Shown: one piece after another, positions 27,869 through 40,110 of the stretch | How the letters are laid out: each line of letters begins with the position of its first letter | Position numbering within the stretch: the first letter of the stretch is position 1 | DNA from: Halicephalobus mephisto | Taxonomy: Eukaryota > Nematoda > Chromadorea > Rhabditida > Panagrolaimidae | Length of the DNA stretch: 64,000 nucleotides | NCBI GenBank assembly: GCA_009193035.1 | Contig: SWDT01000073.1 | Location: 144,553-208,552, forward strand | Direction: 5' to 3' | Position numbers and translations under genes: made by a program | The notes under the pieces: model-generated | The model's database searches: none | The model's input: the letters and a program-made list of their open reading frames with translations, nothing else | Told to the model about the DNA's origin: nothing

Positions 27869-30430
27869 TTACAATACTTTCAAAAAACTGGCAAAAGTAC
27901 ATTCCGAGATCAATAATCCCAGACTTAAAATTTCGGAAAAATTTCCAACAACGAAAACTGACAACCCAATAGCCAAATGAACAAACACTTTTAATCCGAA
28001 GGTCGACCTCTTTTTCCGTGATCTGGCAAACAAGGGAACTGGATCAATAACAACGTTCTTTTTAGGTAATTATAAAAAATAAAAACAAACTTACGTTCGC
28101 TTTTAGGATGTCGCTGGATGCCTCGATGGAAGTCGCTCCGATTTTGTCAGGGATGTTGACGACGAGATCATCTAGATCTTCTTTAACTGGGGCCAAAGGC
28201 ATGTTCCATGAGGTTCGAGAGCCGTTTCTGCTTCTAAAAAAAGTCCAATGAAGAATATTAGGTTACAAACTCGGAGAATTAAGTACGACAAAAGGTGAAA
28301 TTTCAAAAATGTCATCTGATGCTTTTTGAAAACCAAAATTTAAAAACCAGAATATACTAAAAAGTCCGAAAATCTTTCAAAATTCCACAGAACGTTCTAA
28401 AACTTGAAAATATTACTGTAATTTCCACAAAAAACATCTAAAAAGTAGGATTCTAGAAAATTCTAAAATTCGTGTCAGGATCATTTCACAAGAGCTTATT
28501 TCCTAATTTGCATATTACCGTAATTTTATAACTGAAACCTCAAATTTTAAAAACTAAAAAAAAAAAATTTCGTTCCAGGACCATTTCGCAGCAATTTTCA
28601 TCTTTAATTTTTTGAATTTTATAATTTTTTTGAATTTTATAAATTTTATGAATTTTATAATTTTTTTGAATTTTTTGAATTTTATAATTTTTTTGAATTT
28701 TATAATTTTTTTGAATTGTGATTCCTCGTTTGCAAAAAATAAAATAACTAAATTCAAAAAATTTCTTTCCGGAACTTTAATCAAATTAGTCAAGACAAAC
28801 CGCAAAAACTATGTCATTGGGAAGAAAAGCAACTACAATCCAACATTGACGTAATACCAAATAAGGAATTTTCAGAAACGCCTAGTTTTTCAGTTCTTAT
28901 CCTTCTTTTTAATTTCGAGAAATATTGGTAGGATTAGGCAACGTTTCTTGTGAGATCGATATTGCATTATTACAAAAAAAATTAACAAAACAAAATTCAA
29001 AAAATTCCGTATTTTTATAACTTTCTTTTCGAGACCAAAAAGTGCGGAATTTTGTACTTATTTCTTCAGAAAAAGTTTCAAAAGTTATTCAGCAGTTTGT
29101 AAATCACGTTATTGCAAAAATCAAATGTGTTTATAATTAAATTTGAAAAACTATCACGACGGGAATTTTCAGAACTTTCCAGTTGAGACCGAAAATTATA
29201 AAATCTAATTTAATGCAATTTTTTAAGGTTTCAAAATTATATTACTTTGAAACCAGAAATATTCGTTATAAAATTAAAAAATTGTCTCGACAGGAATTTT
29301 CAAAACTTTCCAGTTAAGACCAAAATTAATGAAAATGTTCAAGACTTTCTAGTCGAGACCAAAATTAATGAAAATTTTCATAATTTTGTGGTTTCAGAAG
29401 CATTCATTAAATTCTGAACACATTACTGTAACCACCAGAAACAAGTTTAAAGAAATTCCGACAAAATTGTTTCGAGGCGAATTTTCAGAATTTTTTAACA
29501 AAGAACGAAAATTGTAAAATTTAATATTTATGTGGTTCTGGAAGGTTCTAAAAATATTCATTATATTCTGAAAAATTCAAAAACCGTAAATAAAATTCTG
29601 TGACTTTAAAGACATACCGTAAACTATATTTAAAAAATAATTTTTTCATTAAAAAAAAGTAATTTTTTCATTTAAAAAAAGTAATTTTTTCATTTAAAAA
29701 AAGTAATTTTTAAGGTTTTTGGAAAACAACAAAAATGGTCCGGCCATAATGAGATAAAAACAAAAAAAAAACGATTTTTGGAACGCTTTTATAATGGAGT
29801 AAAGTCGAACAATATCCGACTTTTGAGAAATAATATCTAGCCACACCAGACACGTGATGAAATAAAACATAAAAATATTCTTTTTTTGAAACTAAAGTTT
29901 TTTAAAAAACAAAATTTTTCTCATTATCGATTCGAAGTTGTTTAAAAAAATAAAAAATTCCAATTTTGTTTAAAATTTAAAAAAACTTGCGCAATTTAAA
30001 AAAAAACGATAATCGATGAAAAATTGTAAAATAACGTTTTCGGAAAATTTTCGATTAAAAATTCAACAATCCCGAAGGAATAAATATGGATTAAATTTTT
30101 CAAAATTCAACGAAGCAGAAAATACAGTTTTACAAAAAAATTCGAAAAAAAAAACGTTTATTTGATTCCAATTGATTTCTATTTTTTCTTTTTAGGGGCA
30201 GGGAAACGTTAAATGCCCCATTCCTGCCTGCGGCACTGGCAGTCTCTCTCGGCCAGCCTTATTTTTCCAGACTAGAAAACTCGATCCTTTCGCTTATCTG
30301 AAACAAAAGCCAGTTTGGAGAATAAATTTGGTAATTACACTTGCATGAGAAGGGATGTTCCTTCAAGGAGTTTGGATCTGACAACTTTGGTGACGAAAAA
30401 GTCCCCGAAGCCAGCGATGTCAATGGGAGG
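27869..30430 (-). CDS. Unrecognised small membrane protein, 5' end not found
   Basis: Three exons fit together in phase: 30430-30339, 28233-28095 and 28057-27869. The first reads PPIDIAGFGDFFVTKVVRSK and ends at a GTAATT donor. The second, after TTTTTTAG, reads NGSRTSWNMPLAPVKEDLDD then LVVNIPDKIGATSIEASSDI up to GTAAGT. The third begins NVVIDPVPLFARSRKKR and continues with a hydrophobic run (VFVHLAIGLSVFVVGNF) to a stop. This suggests a protein with a C-terminal membrane anchor. The first exon's acceptor (TTGAAG) is weak and no start codon was found. An alternative acceptor (TTTGTTTCAG, near 30302) would instead splice the first exon to a short exon ending at 30265. I do not recognise the family. 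Confidence 0.4.
30195..30256. other. GC-rich island with overlapping hairpins
   Basis: In a ~30% GC region this patch has stems GGGGCA/TGCCCC (30195-30219), CTGCC/GGCAG (30224-30242) and CTGGC/GCCAG (30236-30256). The last two overlap and exclude each other. The plus strand is also open from a TTTTTAG acceptor, reading NVKCPIPACGTGSLSRPALF. Structured RNA, exon and repeat end are all possible. Confidence 0.35.
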
Positions 30431-31019
30431 CTTCAATGAAGTCAAAAAACAAAGAATAGTGACTAAATTTCAATTAAAAAAATTATCTTAAAATAGATAA
30501 AAAATTAAAATTTTCATATAAAAACTAAAAATTTGAAAAACGAACAGAACGCCAAAATTTAAAATTTATGTATAAAAATTAATTTTTCTTCGTTTTTCTC
30601 GTTAATTTTATTTTTATAAATTGTAACTTGTATTTTTTGAAAAAAAAACGATGTTCTCCATCAAACTATATCGTGTAAAAAATAATCAAAAATTCTTTGA
30701 AGGAGAAAATTGAAGTTTTTGAATTTTCTGCGTTATTAGTAATTCTCGTTTTAAAAAATTAAAAATTATTTTTGTCTTTTATATTGATTTTCTAATATAG
30801 GAATTGTTATGAAATTTACGTGATAAAAAAATTCATTTATAAAAAAACATTTCGTAAAAAACTAAACAGTCATCTATTCGAAAAAATTCAGTTTTCAAAA
30901 ATCGTTCGAAAATGACGATTTCTTTTTCAAAACAACTTAGTCATTTCCTAAACGTTAAATTGGAATGAAAAATTAATATATTAGAATTGTTTTGAACAAT
31001 CCCTATCCGTCCTTAACCT

Positions 31020-31285
31020 GATTGATAGTGTTTAAAAATTTTGATTTTTTAATTTTCCTGGACACTATCCTAAATCCGATTTAAAAAATAGGATAGTATC
31101 TAGTAACAATTGTTTTCTTCAATATTAGTCACTATCCAAAGTGATAAAAAAGTGTTCTGTTTGGATAGTGTCTAACAACAATTGTTTTCGTCAATATTAG
31201 TCACTATCCGAAACGACAAAGAAGTTCCTTCAATTTGGATAGTGTTCAGTAAAAATTGTTTTTTTAATACCAGTCACTATCTAAA
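31020..31285. repeat. Tandem hairpin element, GGATAGTG...CACTATCC
   Basis: Three to four units of about 85-95 bases. Each has GGATAGTGT(C/T) at one end, ACAATTGTTTTC and CAATATTAG in the middle, and GTCACTATCC at the other end. The ends are inverted repeats, so each unit can fold. Related sequence occurs near 24290-24345 and at 52700-53165. Confidence 0.8.
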
Positions 31286-31798
31286 AAGATAAAATCTTTC
31301 GGTTTAAAGAATGACTAAATCTTGTTCCATTTTTATCATGTAATCTCATTTTATTGAATTTTTTACAGTGAGTGGGCCACGATTTGGTTCTTGTCTTAGC
31401 AACGGAAATTCCACATAATTGATACCATGTGCTTGCTTATTTTTAAAACTTTAATTCCCCGTTGGCCACACTCAAAAGATTACTCCGTCATTGAGACAAA
31501 TTTTCGAAATCAATGACGTGTATTTTACGTAGCCAACGAGAGGATTTCGTTACTGACCCTTGAGAAAAAGTGAATCATCAACTGCGAGAGAATCAGTTCT
31601 CTCGACGCGAACTGACTAATCAGAGGTACGAGCAAATGTTTATTGATTCGAGTGTTTTGGATCCTTGTTTTCCGTGGGTGTTTCTTAATATATAATATCG
31701 CGAAATTACTAATTTTCTTAAAACTTATTTCTTCCCGAGTTTGGTTGATAATGAGATATGAAGACAATTTATAAACTTTTTTTTTAGATTTTCCGAAA

Positions 31799-32391
31799 AT
31801 GTCTTATCCTGGAGCTCAACCCGACCTTCAAGTGATTTTCAGAAACGTCGACAGAGACGGATCGGGTCAGATCTCTGCTGATGAACTTCAGAAGGCCTTG
31901 AGCAACGGAACTTTTACTCCATTCAACGGCGAAACCGTCAGATTGATGATTGGGATGTTCGATGGAAACGGGGATGGAGCCATAAACTTTGGCGAATTCC
32001 AAGCTTTGTGGAACTACGTTAATGATTGGACGAGATGCTTCCGTGGATTTGACAAAGACAACTCAGGCAACATCGACAAGGGTGAACTCGTCCAAGCTTT
32101 GACCCAATTTGGTGAGTTTCCCGTCCTTATTTCTAATTTTTCATATATCAATATCCACTTATTGGTCTTCTTTTTCCAGGTTATCGATTGTCAGATGGGT
32201 TCTATAACTTGCTGATGCAGAAATTTGACAGAACTCACACTGGCAGAATCAATTTTGATGATTTCGTTCAATTGTGCGTTGTCCTTCAAACGTTGACTGC
32301 TGCTTTCCGCGATAAGGACATGGACCGGGATGGCGTCGTGACCATTGGATACGAGGAATTCCTCCAAATGGTGTTCAGCTTGAAAATGTGA
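31799..32391 (+). CDS. Penta-EF-hand calcium-binding protein, ALG-2/PDCD6-like
   Basis: Exons 31799-32111 and 32180-32391 (phase 1, GTGAGT/TTTTTCCAG) give 174 residues. Five EF loops are visible: DRDGSGQISADEL, DGNGDGAINFGEF, DKDNSGNIDKGEL, DRTHTGRINFDDF and the divergent DMDRDGVVTIGYEEF with an extra residue. This is the penta-EF-hand pattern. Loops 1 and 3 have full calcium ligands, as in ALG-2. The Gly/Pro-rich N-terminal tail is very short (MSYPGAQP). Family members dimerise through EF5 and act as calcium-dependent adaptors in membrane repair, ESCRT and COPII traffic. An AG acceptor at 31786-31787 lies 11 bases before the ATG, as expected for spliced-leader addition. Confidence 0.92.
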
Positions 32392-33701
32392 ATAGTCTTT
32401 ATCCATCAAGTTCACTGTGAGAGATTGTGTGTGTGCACTAACTTTTTTCTGTGATCCTTTTTTTGTGGCTGTTTGTTCAAAATACCTCCCTAATGATGGA
32501 TATTGAATATTATCATGGACCATTCACTTTCTAAAATTAATCCTCCTTCATTTCAGGTTACTCATGGCTGTATGAAGATCTAAGGAGGATTGTCTTACAG
32601 TATTTACCGCTTTGTAGCCGATCTAGTGAGCGTGCTGATAGATGACCATATCATTTATTTTATTATATCTGCTTCTGGCTCTGCTGTATTCTAGCAAATC
32701 ATTCCTCGCCGTTCATTATCTTGTACAATAACTATCATTTGTATTTTTGTTGAAGTATTTATAAATAAGAATTATTAATTTTCCCAATTACAAAATCGAT
32801 TGCGGAATTTTGAATTTTTGACTAATTTCTTATCAATTACCGTTAGTTTTAAGAAATCTCCAACGTCATGTGTAATTTTGTTAAGTTTTAACGAAATTTT
32901 TAAATAAAAAAATTAAAAAAGTAGATTTGAAGTAATTTAAAAAGTTATTAAAGAAAATTGAGAATATTTAAAATGAGATTAACGATGGAAAACTAGATTT
33001 ATCCGAAATTGAAGAGAATTTGTAAAATTTTTTAATAAATTTTGTGTTAAAAGTTAAAATTACTTTTTATTCAATTAAAATTTGATGTTTATTATTATTT
33101 TGTAGAAAAATAAATAACTGAATTTAGTTTTTTTAGTTTTAAAAGTTTTAATTTTATTTTAAAAAAATAGAGATCAACATGAAAATAAAAATAAAAATAA
33201 TAAAATTTAGAAAATTCAATTGATATTTTAATATTTGTATTTATGAAAATTTTAAAATTAAAATAAAATTTTTGACTTTTTTACAGATTTCAATCATCGA
33301 AATTATGAAAAAATTAATTTCGATTTTTATGAATTTTCGAAAGTATTTTGAACTTTTGATACTTTTCTAAAAAATAATAATTTATTTTTTTCGATAATAT
33401 TGAAACTCAAAAATTATTCTTTAAATATTAAAAATAATAATTTTTAATTTTTTGAAAAATTCGTTTTTTTTCGGAATTTAGAAATAGAATTACTGATTTT
33501 ATAAAAATAAGAAATAATATTTTTTAATTTTTAAAGTTTAAAATTATAGTAATCCTGATTTTTATCAAAGATGATCCTGAAGAGATATCGAAGAACAAAG
33601 TTAATCGAAATTTGTAAAAATTTCCTTCAAATTCTTCAATTTCGTTGAAAAAATGAGAGATTATTTGTTAAAAAATTGTATTTTTATATATAAAAATAAA
33701 T
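32392..33701. other. 3' UTR and AT-rich intergenic sequence
   Basis: The first ~370 bases are of moderate GC content and end near an ATAAATAA signal at 32760, so they are probably the 3' UTR of the PEF gene. The rest is low-complexity A/T with no coding signal. Confidence 0.5.
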
Positions 33702-33706
33702 ATAAG

Positions 33707-33935
33707 TGTTGGATTGTGCACCATCTATTTGAGTGCAAGCCACACCGCGTTGGTGCCGGAGGGAAATACCCTGAGGACCAACGGAAGGCGTACGATTGTC
33801 TTTTGGCGGCAATTTAAAGATTGCGCAATATTTGTGATAGAGTTGTGTTTTATCTTGTGCCTGTGGCCCCAATAAACTTATTTCCACATTTTTGTGTCTA
33901 CATGTGGATCCGGATTCCCTAGTGACGATCCAACA
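33707..33935. mobile_element. Solo LTR A (229 bp) with 5-bp target duplication
   Basis: The element begins TGTTGGATTGTG and ends CGATCCAACA, so its ends are inverted TGTTGGAT repeats of the TG...CA type. It is flanked on both sides by ATAAG (33702-33706 and 33936-33940), a 5-bp target-site duplication. An AATAAA signal lies near its 3' part. No internal retrotransposon genes are present, so it is a solo LTR of a Gypsy- or Bel-type element. Confidence 0.85.
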
Positions 33936-33940
33936 ATAAG

Positions 33941-34158
33941 TGTTCACGCCCCGGAGTAATACGCGAAATGAAGCGCTTGTAAGTTAGAAAAATCCTAGAA
34001 GCATACGTACAGACAGCTTAACTTAGGTATTTAAGCCTAATAGTTATCCCACTTAGAGAGAGTATTTATTCAGTGATTCCTGTTGTCCGAAGTTTTATCT
34101 TATTTGCTTGGAACAACCGAATAAACATGCCTATCTTCCTCTGGTCTCGACGTGAACA
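33941..34158. mobile_element. Solo LTR B (218 bp), directly adjacent to LTR A
   Basis: It begins TGTTCACGCCCC and ends CGACGTGAACA, with inverted TGTTCACG ends and an AATAAA near 34120. The flanks are ATAAG on the left (shared with LTR A) and ATGAG on the right, a 4-of-5 match to a target duplication. Its sequence differs from LTR A, so it comes from another element family. Confidence 0.75.
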
Positions 34159-34288
34159 ATGAGAAAATTATATTCGATTACAAAATACATGGACAAGTGC
34201 AATAAAAAAACTTTCATATCATATATTAATAGTGATATTTCACTTTATAGTCATCTAACTTCATCATCGAAGACACAATCAATAGTGC

Positions 34289-36276
34289 TTACTTCAACGT
34301 GATTTGGGTTCTCTGGTGCTGATTAAAGGAATTCATTTGAGGTTTGATAATTCTGAATATCTGCTTGTTTTCCGTCGTCGAAGATGTTGTTGCCTCCTGT
34401 TTGAACTTGAAAGAACTACAGAAAATGATTTTGAAGACTTCTCGACGAATATTCTCACTCATCAGACAAAGGAACCAGGCCGGGGTTAGAGTATTTATGT
34501 CGACGACCCAGAACTGTGTTCTGAACATGTCTATTCTCTGTTCTGAGTTTGTCACGTACATGAACATTACCTAAAGAGAAAAATCACTGTAATTTCCACA
34601 ATGTTAAACATACTTGGATGATGAAGTTTCCAACTTGATTCAGAAATATAAGAACGTTAAAAACAAACAACTGGATGTCTTGTTTGGAAACTGTCGTGTT
34701 GTTGCTTAACTTCAGGAATTTCTGTTTCAGAATTTTGTAAGAAGCATAACAATTGAATAATAAAGACAATGAAGCCGTAATTATCGTGACTAGTCCAATG
34801 TTGGAAGCATTTCTCCACCAAGAAGGCAGTATGTTTTGGTTGTACATGTCCCATCTGTATCCTAGTTCCGGAGCTGAAGCGTTGATGATTCGAATTCTGA
34901 CATCAGTAGCGAAAATTTGCCTGAAATCCATTTTTTCTTGTTAGATATTATTAGAAAATTAAAAAAGATAATTTACAGAATATTTGGAGAATTCTCAAAT
35001 ATAAATAAATTTCAAACTTAGGTTCTACTATATTCGATTAGGATTTTTTATAAAGATCCATGTCAATTTAGACTGTAATATTCTAGAAGTATCCATACCA
35101 GACCAGGATTTCCCATAAGTATTTGTGCTACATCGATCCGAAATCCTCCAAAACTTGATTCGAAAAAGTATAAACACCAAGTTTGTAATTCACGTAAAAA
35201 TACATGATTTAAAATTATGTTCTGTTTATGTTGATTATTCCGTTTTCCTTCAGTCAACAAAAATTATTACTTAGTACTGATTCAAAATTTGGAATGTTAC
35301 TCATCTACACATTTTTCCTAAAATAATTTCTTTATTAATTCCTACTTTGAATTAATGGTAAAATAAATTTCTAAAGTAAAACTATAAAAAAAACAAAAAT
35401 TGATGAAATTGTTTCGAAATAAATTTTCAGAATTTTAAAGGAAGTTTTAGAATATTAGGGTTTAAATATTAGTTTTGAAAATTTTCACTAGATTTTAGAA
35501 ATTTATCAAAAATTTCAAAAGATTCCAGAATGATCTAGAAGTTTTTAGAAGACATTTGAGAAATTCGAAATTAGTATCTATGACAATCTTGGTGTTGTAT
35601 AAGAATTATAATCCTTTACAATTTTATCATCAATGCTTTTTAACATATTATACTTAGATGAGTCTAAACATTTCCAAATTTAGGCAATGTACAGTACATA
35701 ATACACATAGTAAATCGTAATTAAAGTCGTACATATTATAATACTGATGGATATTTAAAATTATAAGCAACAACCTACTTCTTAGAAAACTAGTTGTTTT
35801 GGTCGTTACATAAAAACATACCAATTGAAGACATTGCCGATTGAACATGCAACGATGATTATCCACAACAAGTGTTTTCTCCAGAATGTTTTGTAATGAG
35901 TCTTCATGTAGATTACGGTAAACCGATTGAAGGACATAACAAGATTCAGAAAGTTCTCAGTGTACATAGCATGGAACATTATCCACGGAACTAGGGTCAA
36001 CAGAAAATGCTCCTCCGGCAACAGAGCCAAAAGCGGCAGAAAAATCGGAGCATTAGTGACTTTGTAAAAGATGTAGTAGGAGACACTGTATACTATGTTG
36101 TTCACTCCGTAGACCCCAAAAACGATATAAAAAGAAGATTTGAAATTCTTCATATTCGGAGAGAAAAATATTATCTTCAACAAAATACCGTATAAAACAT
36201 AAGTGGGGATGACATAAACAAGTGGTGCCAGAACCCTGATGTCGGCTACAGTAGGATCTCCGGTTATTAATGTCAT
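34289..36276 (-). CDS. Serpentine chemoreceptor, array gene A
   Basis: Exons are 36276-35822, 34920-34614 and 34570-34289 (phases 2 then 0), giving 347 residues. It starts MTLITGDPTVADIRVLAPLV and has TM1 YVIPTYVLYGILL. The SRG-superfamily signature MSFNRFTVIYMK ends TM3. A glycosylation-prone loop follows TM4, and TM7 reads FWVVDINTLTPAWFLCLM. Unlike genes B-E, the last two coding exons are fused without an intron, and the cytoplasmic tail is longer, ending QITLK. It is the most diverged member of the array. It is a predicted chemosensory-neuron receptor with unknown ligand. Confidence 0.88.
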
Positions 36277-36299
36277 ATTTTCAAATTTTACCGGAGTTT

Positions 36300-38294
36300 T
36301 AAAAAACAGTACCTAGTTTTGTTTCCAATAACCTTCAGAAAAAATTTTTTTCTGAAACATTAAAATTATATACTTGGAATAGTAATTTAAAAAAGAAAAA
36401 AATTACGAGAAATTAAATAAAGGAAAAAGTTAAAAATTATGTTTTCTACTTTATATTCCTAAACATAGAAAACAGAGTTTAATCCACCCAACAATTTGTA
36501 CAAATTTACAATCATCTTTCATGTTCGATTTTTGAAGTACTGTTTTTAATGATTCTGTATTCCTTTTCTGCTGATTACGGTAGGGAAAACAGGAGATATT
36601 CTAAAATTGAGAGCACAGTAAGATGGATGTTTCTGATGCTGAAAACAACTTCTTTATTAAAAAAAATATTTTTCATCGACTGCAATAAAAAAATCAAAGA
36701 TAATAAAAATTTGTCGATATAGTAGAAATTTCTGTCAATGGACTCCATTTAACTACTTTTCAAACACCTGAGAGCACAGTTCGAAAGCAATCTTATTTGT
36801 TCCAAATACAGTAAAAGGATAAAAATGCTTAAAAACATCTGTAAAAAGAGATTTACGGAGTCTATACTTCTTCTACTGGACGGGACCAGATGTAGATAGT
36901 AGCAAGTCGCAGCCAAAGTGTATAAAAACACCAAGCTTTATCTCTTACAAAGTTGATAATGATAATTACGAAAGTTTCCCCACCCGTGTTTTTTTTCTTT
37001 CGTTGCGAGACCCTTCTTTCTCCGTTTTTCGTCTTCTACGTGGGCGCGGAACAGGTATTTTTTGGCTTTCTCTTTATTTCCTATTCCTCTTTTTCCTTTC
37101 TTTCTCCGTTTTTCCATTTTTACATGGGCGCGAACACGTATTCTTTTGGCTTTCTCTTTATTTTCTATTCCTTTTTTTTACCTTCTACTCCGTCGACAAA
37201 TCCAATGGAATAGTAAATTGTTGTTTTCAAGCTAGGAACCGAACTTCCACTAAACATAAAAAAGCGTAACTTTTGGCACAGTAACAAATGTAAAGCGTTA
37301 CTATCATTTTTTAATTTTCGTCACAAAAGTCAAATATTTAAAAAAAAAACGATTTTATCATATTTTTGTTACAAAAACGAAGTTGCACTTTTTTGTGTAT
37401 ACTAGAGACCATTTAACTAGATTTGAAACATTCCAAAAACAATTCTAAAAGAATTCCCTTTGTTTCAAGTCGTGAGTGAAAAAATATAAGATGGAAAAAA
37501 TTAAGGAATAAGATAAATCACTAATTATGTGTGGAAATCGGCTTTTGGGATTGGGCCTAGTCATTTAGGCCATGGTGATAACAACATTATGCAAGATTTT
37601 TGGGATACCATAATTGGTTTAATATTTTTTCCATCTTTATTTTTCCTACTGCCGTTTCAATTATTGTAGAACAAAATTACTTAAAATTGTTAACACCATA
37701 GAAAGCTATAATTTTCGTTTTTGTAAAACAATTTTCTCTCAAATAACAATCTTTTTCATTATATGTTTATAAAAAACTATCATTAGAAACATACTACAAT
37801 CAACGCGATGTAAAATTATAACTTTGAATTTTCGAATAAAATTAATATTCCGATTTCTAATTTCGTACGGTAAATTTTTTCATTAATAAGTTAGAAAACT
37901 GAATTTTTAATAAAAAAAAAAGTAGTTTAGAAAAAACTAAAACAAAAAAACTTATTTTTCGCAATTATTCTGTGTACTGTAACACTAGGTTGTACTTAAT
38001 TGTTTTAATGTATAATTTTCTCTTTACTATTGGCAACTCAATAACTACAATTTGTGTTAATATAATTATTAACTATGGACAATTTACCACCTTGTGCTAA
38101 GTAATTCACATTTGAGAATTGTATGCAATTTCCTCTTTTCAAAAACTGCTAACGAACAAGTTGAACTTTAAAATCTTCTAATTCCAATAATGCTGACGAA
38201 AATACAAGACACAGATTCATTTTTTCAAATATATTTTTAAAGTTCACAGACCAAGTTTCGAAAAAATTTAATTCCACAGATTTAAATCCAACCA
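36300..38294. other. Intergenic between array genes A and B
   Basis: Apart from the 84-base duplication at 37014-37180, nothing was found. The short hydrophobic minus-strand frame at 36749-36934 has no receptor motif or splice context. Confidence 0.45.
37014..37180. repeat. 84-base pyrimidine-rich tandem duplication
   Basis: Two copies of a unit containing CTTTCTCCGTTTTTC, a TACGTGGGCGCG or TACATGGGCGCG core, then TTTTGGCTTTCTCTTTATTT. The plus-strand frames across it are low-complexity Phe/Ser/Leu and I do not treat them as genes. Confidence 0.8.
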
Positions 38295-40110
38295 CTATGG
38301 ATGTGAAGTTACTGTAAGATTCCTAATTTTGTTATTTAATTTTATTCGGATCATTTTCACGATATGTCTTCTGATCTTCTTGTTTATCAGGAGCAGGAAC
38401 CAAGGTGGAGTTAGTGTGTTTATATCGATCATCCAATATTGTACTGTAATTCAAAACTATATGACTGTTCAAAACTGATAACTCACTTCGGAACAATTCT
38501 GTTCTTATTTCTCCACTGCTCACTGGAATCACGAAAAACAGCACCTACAAGTAAAATTCATTCTTTTGTGATACGATATATCACAAGATCAAAAATGTAG
38601 GGATGATATGATCCAAATTGACCATTTCAATCAAATCTAAATTGTCTCTAATGCTATGAGTTTTGTTCTTCAAACTTTCCAATGTTTAATTTTGAAGAAC
38701 CATATAATTAGCCAATTAAATAAAAAATTCCTTAGGTAAAATTTTTTCTGGCAATTTTCAAGTGTTTTCAACAATTAAACTTACCTGAAGAATACAACTT
38801 CCTAGTTGATTAAAGAACAAGAACAAACTGAAAAGAAATAATTGGAAATCTTGTCTACTGAAGAGCTCCGGTTTCGGTGATACAGTCGTCGAATACCTGT
38901 GTTTCAGTAAATGATAACATACGTAACAGTTGATCAAAAAGGAAGCAGACGATGTGATTAACAAGATGCCAGCAGTATTCGTCGAGGTCTTCCAGAAGGG
39001 AAACTTGTTGTCATTGGAAGTTCCCCAGAAAAAACCTTGTCTAATATCTAAGGCATTTATTTGATAAAGAACTGGCTCAGTAAACCTAGAAAAGTTGTTT
39101 TTCTTTAGTTTGGTAACTTTGCTTAGAGAATTCTACATCGAAATCAAGATTTAAGGTACAATTTATAAAAACATTTCATATCATCGCTTGTGCATTCCGG
39201 ATGGATTAAATCTGAATTTAATGGATCCTTTTATAAGAAACAGTTAATTTTAGTATTGTTAAACTTTTTCTTTATAATTTGTGAACGATGGCACAATTTA
39301 ACTGTTATATATAATCAGTATCATATATAACTTTAGATAATAAAAAACTGAATTCCAGTTGCTTACAAGCTTCGAAAATTTGCATAAAGGCATCAGTTTA
39401 ATTTGAATTAGATGAATGATATATTATTTAATGTCGAAAGATTTCGTTACTTTTATATTTCCCAAGAGAAGAAATGTATGACACACATTGTATTTCCAAC
39501 CAAAAAACAGAGTAAAGTGCGTCGTCAAACTAACTAAAGTACATACACTTTCTTATCCAGCCATTATGTCCAAAGTATTAATTTAACTTTAATTTTAATT
39601 ATGATGTTGAACTTTTTATAAACATAAACAACAGAAATTGACTTACCACATTTGAAAATCGAAAATTACCCCCAGAATACAGCAAACTACAATTAACCGA
39701 GCACAATTTCTCCTCCAAAATGATTGGTACTTTTCTTTCAGCAGTATTACCGTAAACCTGTTGACGTTTATCAATAAGTCCAGGAGATATTGTGTATACG
39801 TCGTCTGGGACAGAAGCCATGGGATGAAGGAAATGAAAAAATGTTCTCTCGGAAGCTTGGCAAATATCGGGAGAAATATGGGTGCGTTTGTAATTTTGAA
39901 TTGAAAAAAATAAGATACAGAAGCAAGTATGTTGTTGATTGCGAATACACCGAATATTTTAAAGAAAGCAGATCTGTATTGTTTTTTTAAATGAGAGAAA
40001 AACATCATCATGAGGAGTAAAATGTAGAGGATATAACTGGGAATAATATACAGCAGAGGACCCAGTACCCGAACATTGGCAATAGTAGGGTCTCCTGTGA
40101 TCAGCGGCAT
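38295..40110 (-). CDS. Serpentine chemoreceptor, array gene B
   Basis: Exons are 40110-39647, 39085-38785, 38544-38487 and 38443-38295 (phases 2, 0, 1) for 323 residues. The start MPLITGDPTIANVRVLGPLL is shared with genes C and E in form. Exon 1 covers TM1-TM4 with NVNRFTVILLKEKYQSFW. Exon 2 carries the FFWGTSND loop, TM5 (SFLINCYVCYHLLKHRY) and TM6. The tail exon reads QYWMIDINTLTPPWFLLLIN. Exon 2 and 125 bases of intron 1 are almost identical to gene C while exon 1 is clearly diverged, which points to gene conversion. Ligand unknown. Confidence 0.9.

Noticed and set aside
28554..28854. ORFs of repeated Ile/Lys/Phe on both strands
   Set aside because: They arise from an AATTTTATAATTTTTTTG minisatellite, not coding sequence.
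33684..33947. 87-residue minus-strand ORF
   Set aside because: It lies almost entirely within solo LTR A.
36953..37269. Plus-strand ORFs rich in Phe/Ser/Leu
   Set aside because: Low-complexity translation of the 84-base tandem duplication.
38332..38544. Minus-strand ORF reading through receptor exon 3
   Set aside because: It ignores the GTGAGT donor; splicing to the next exon restores the conserved TM7 sequence seen in every paralogue.
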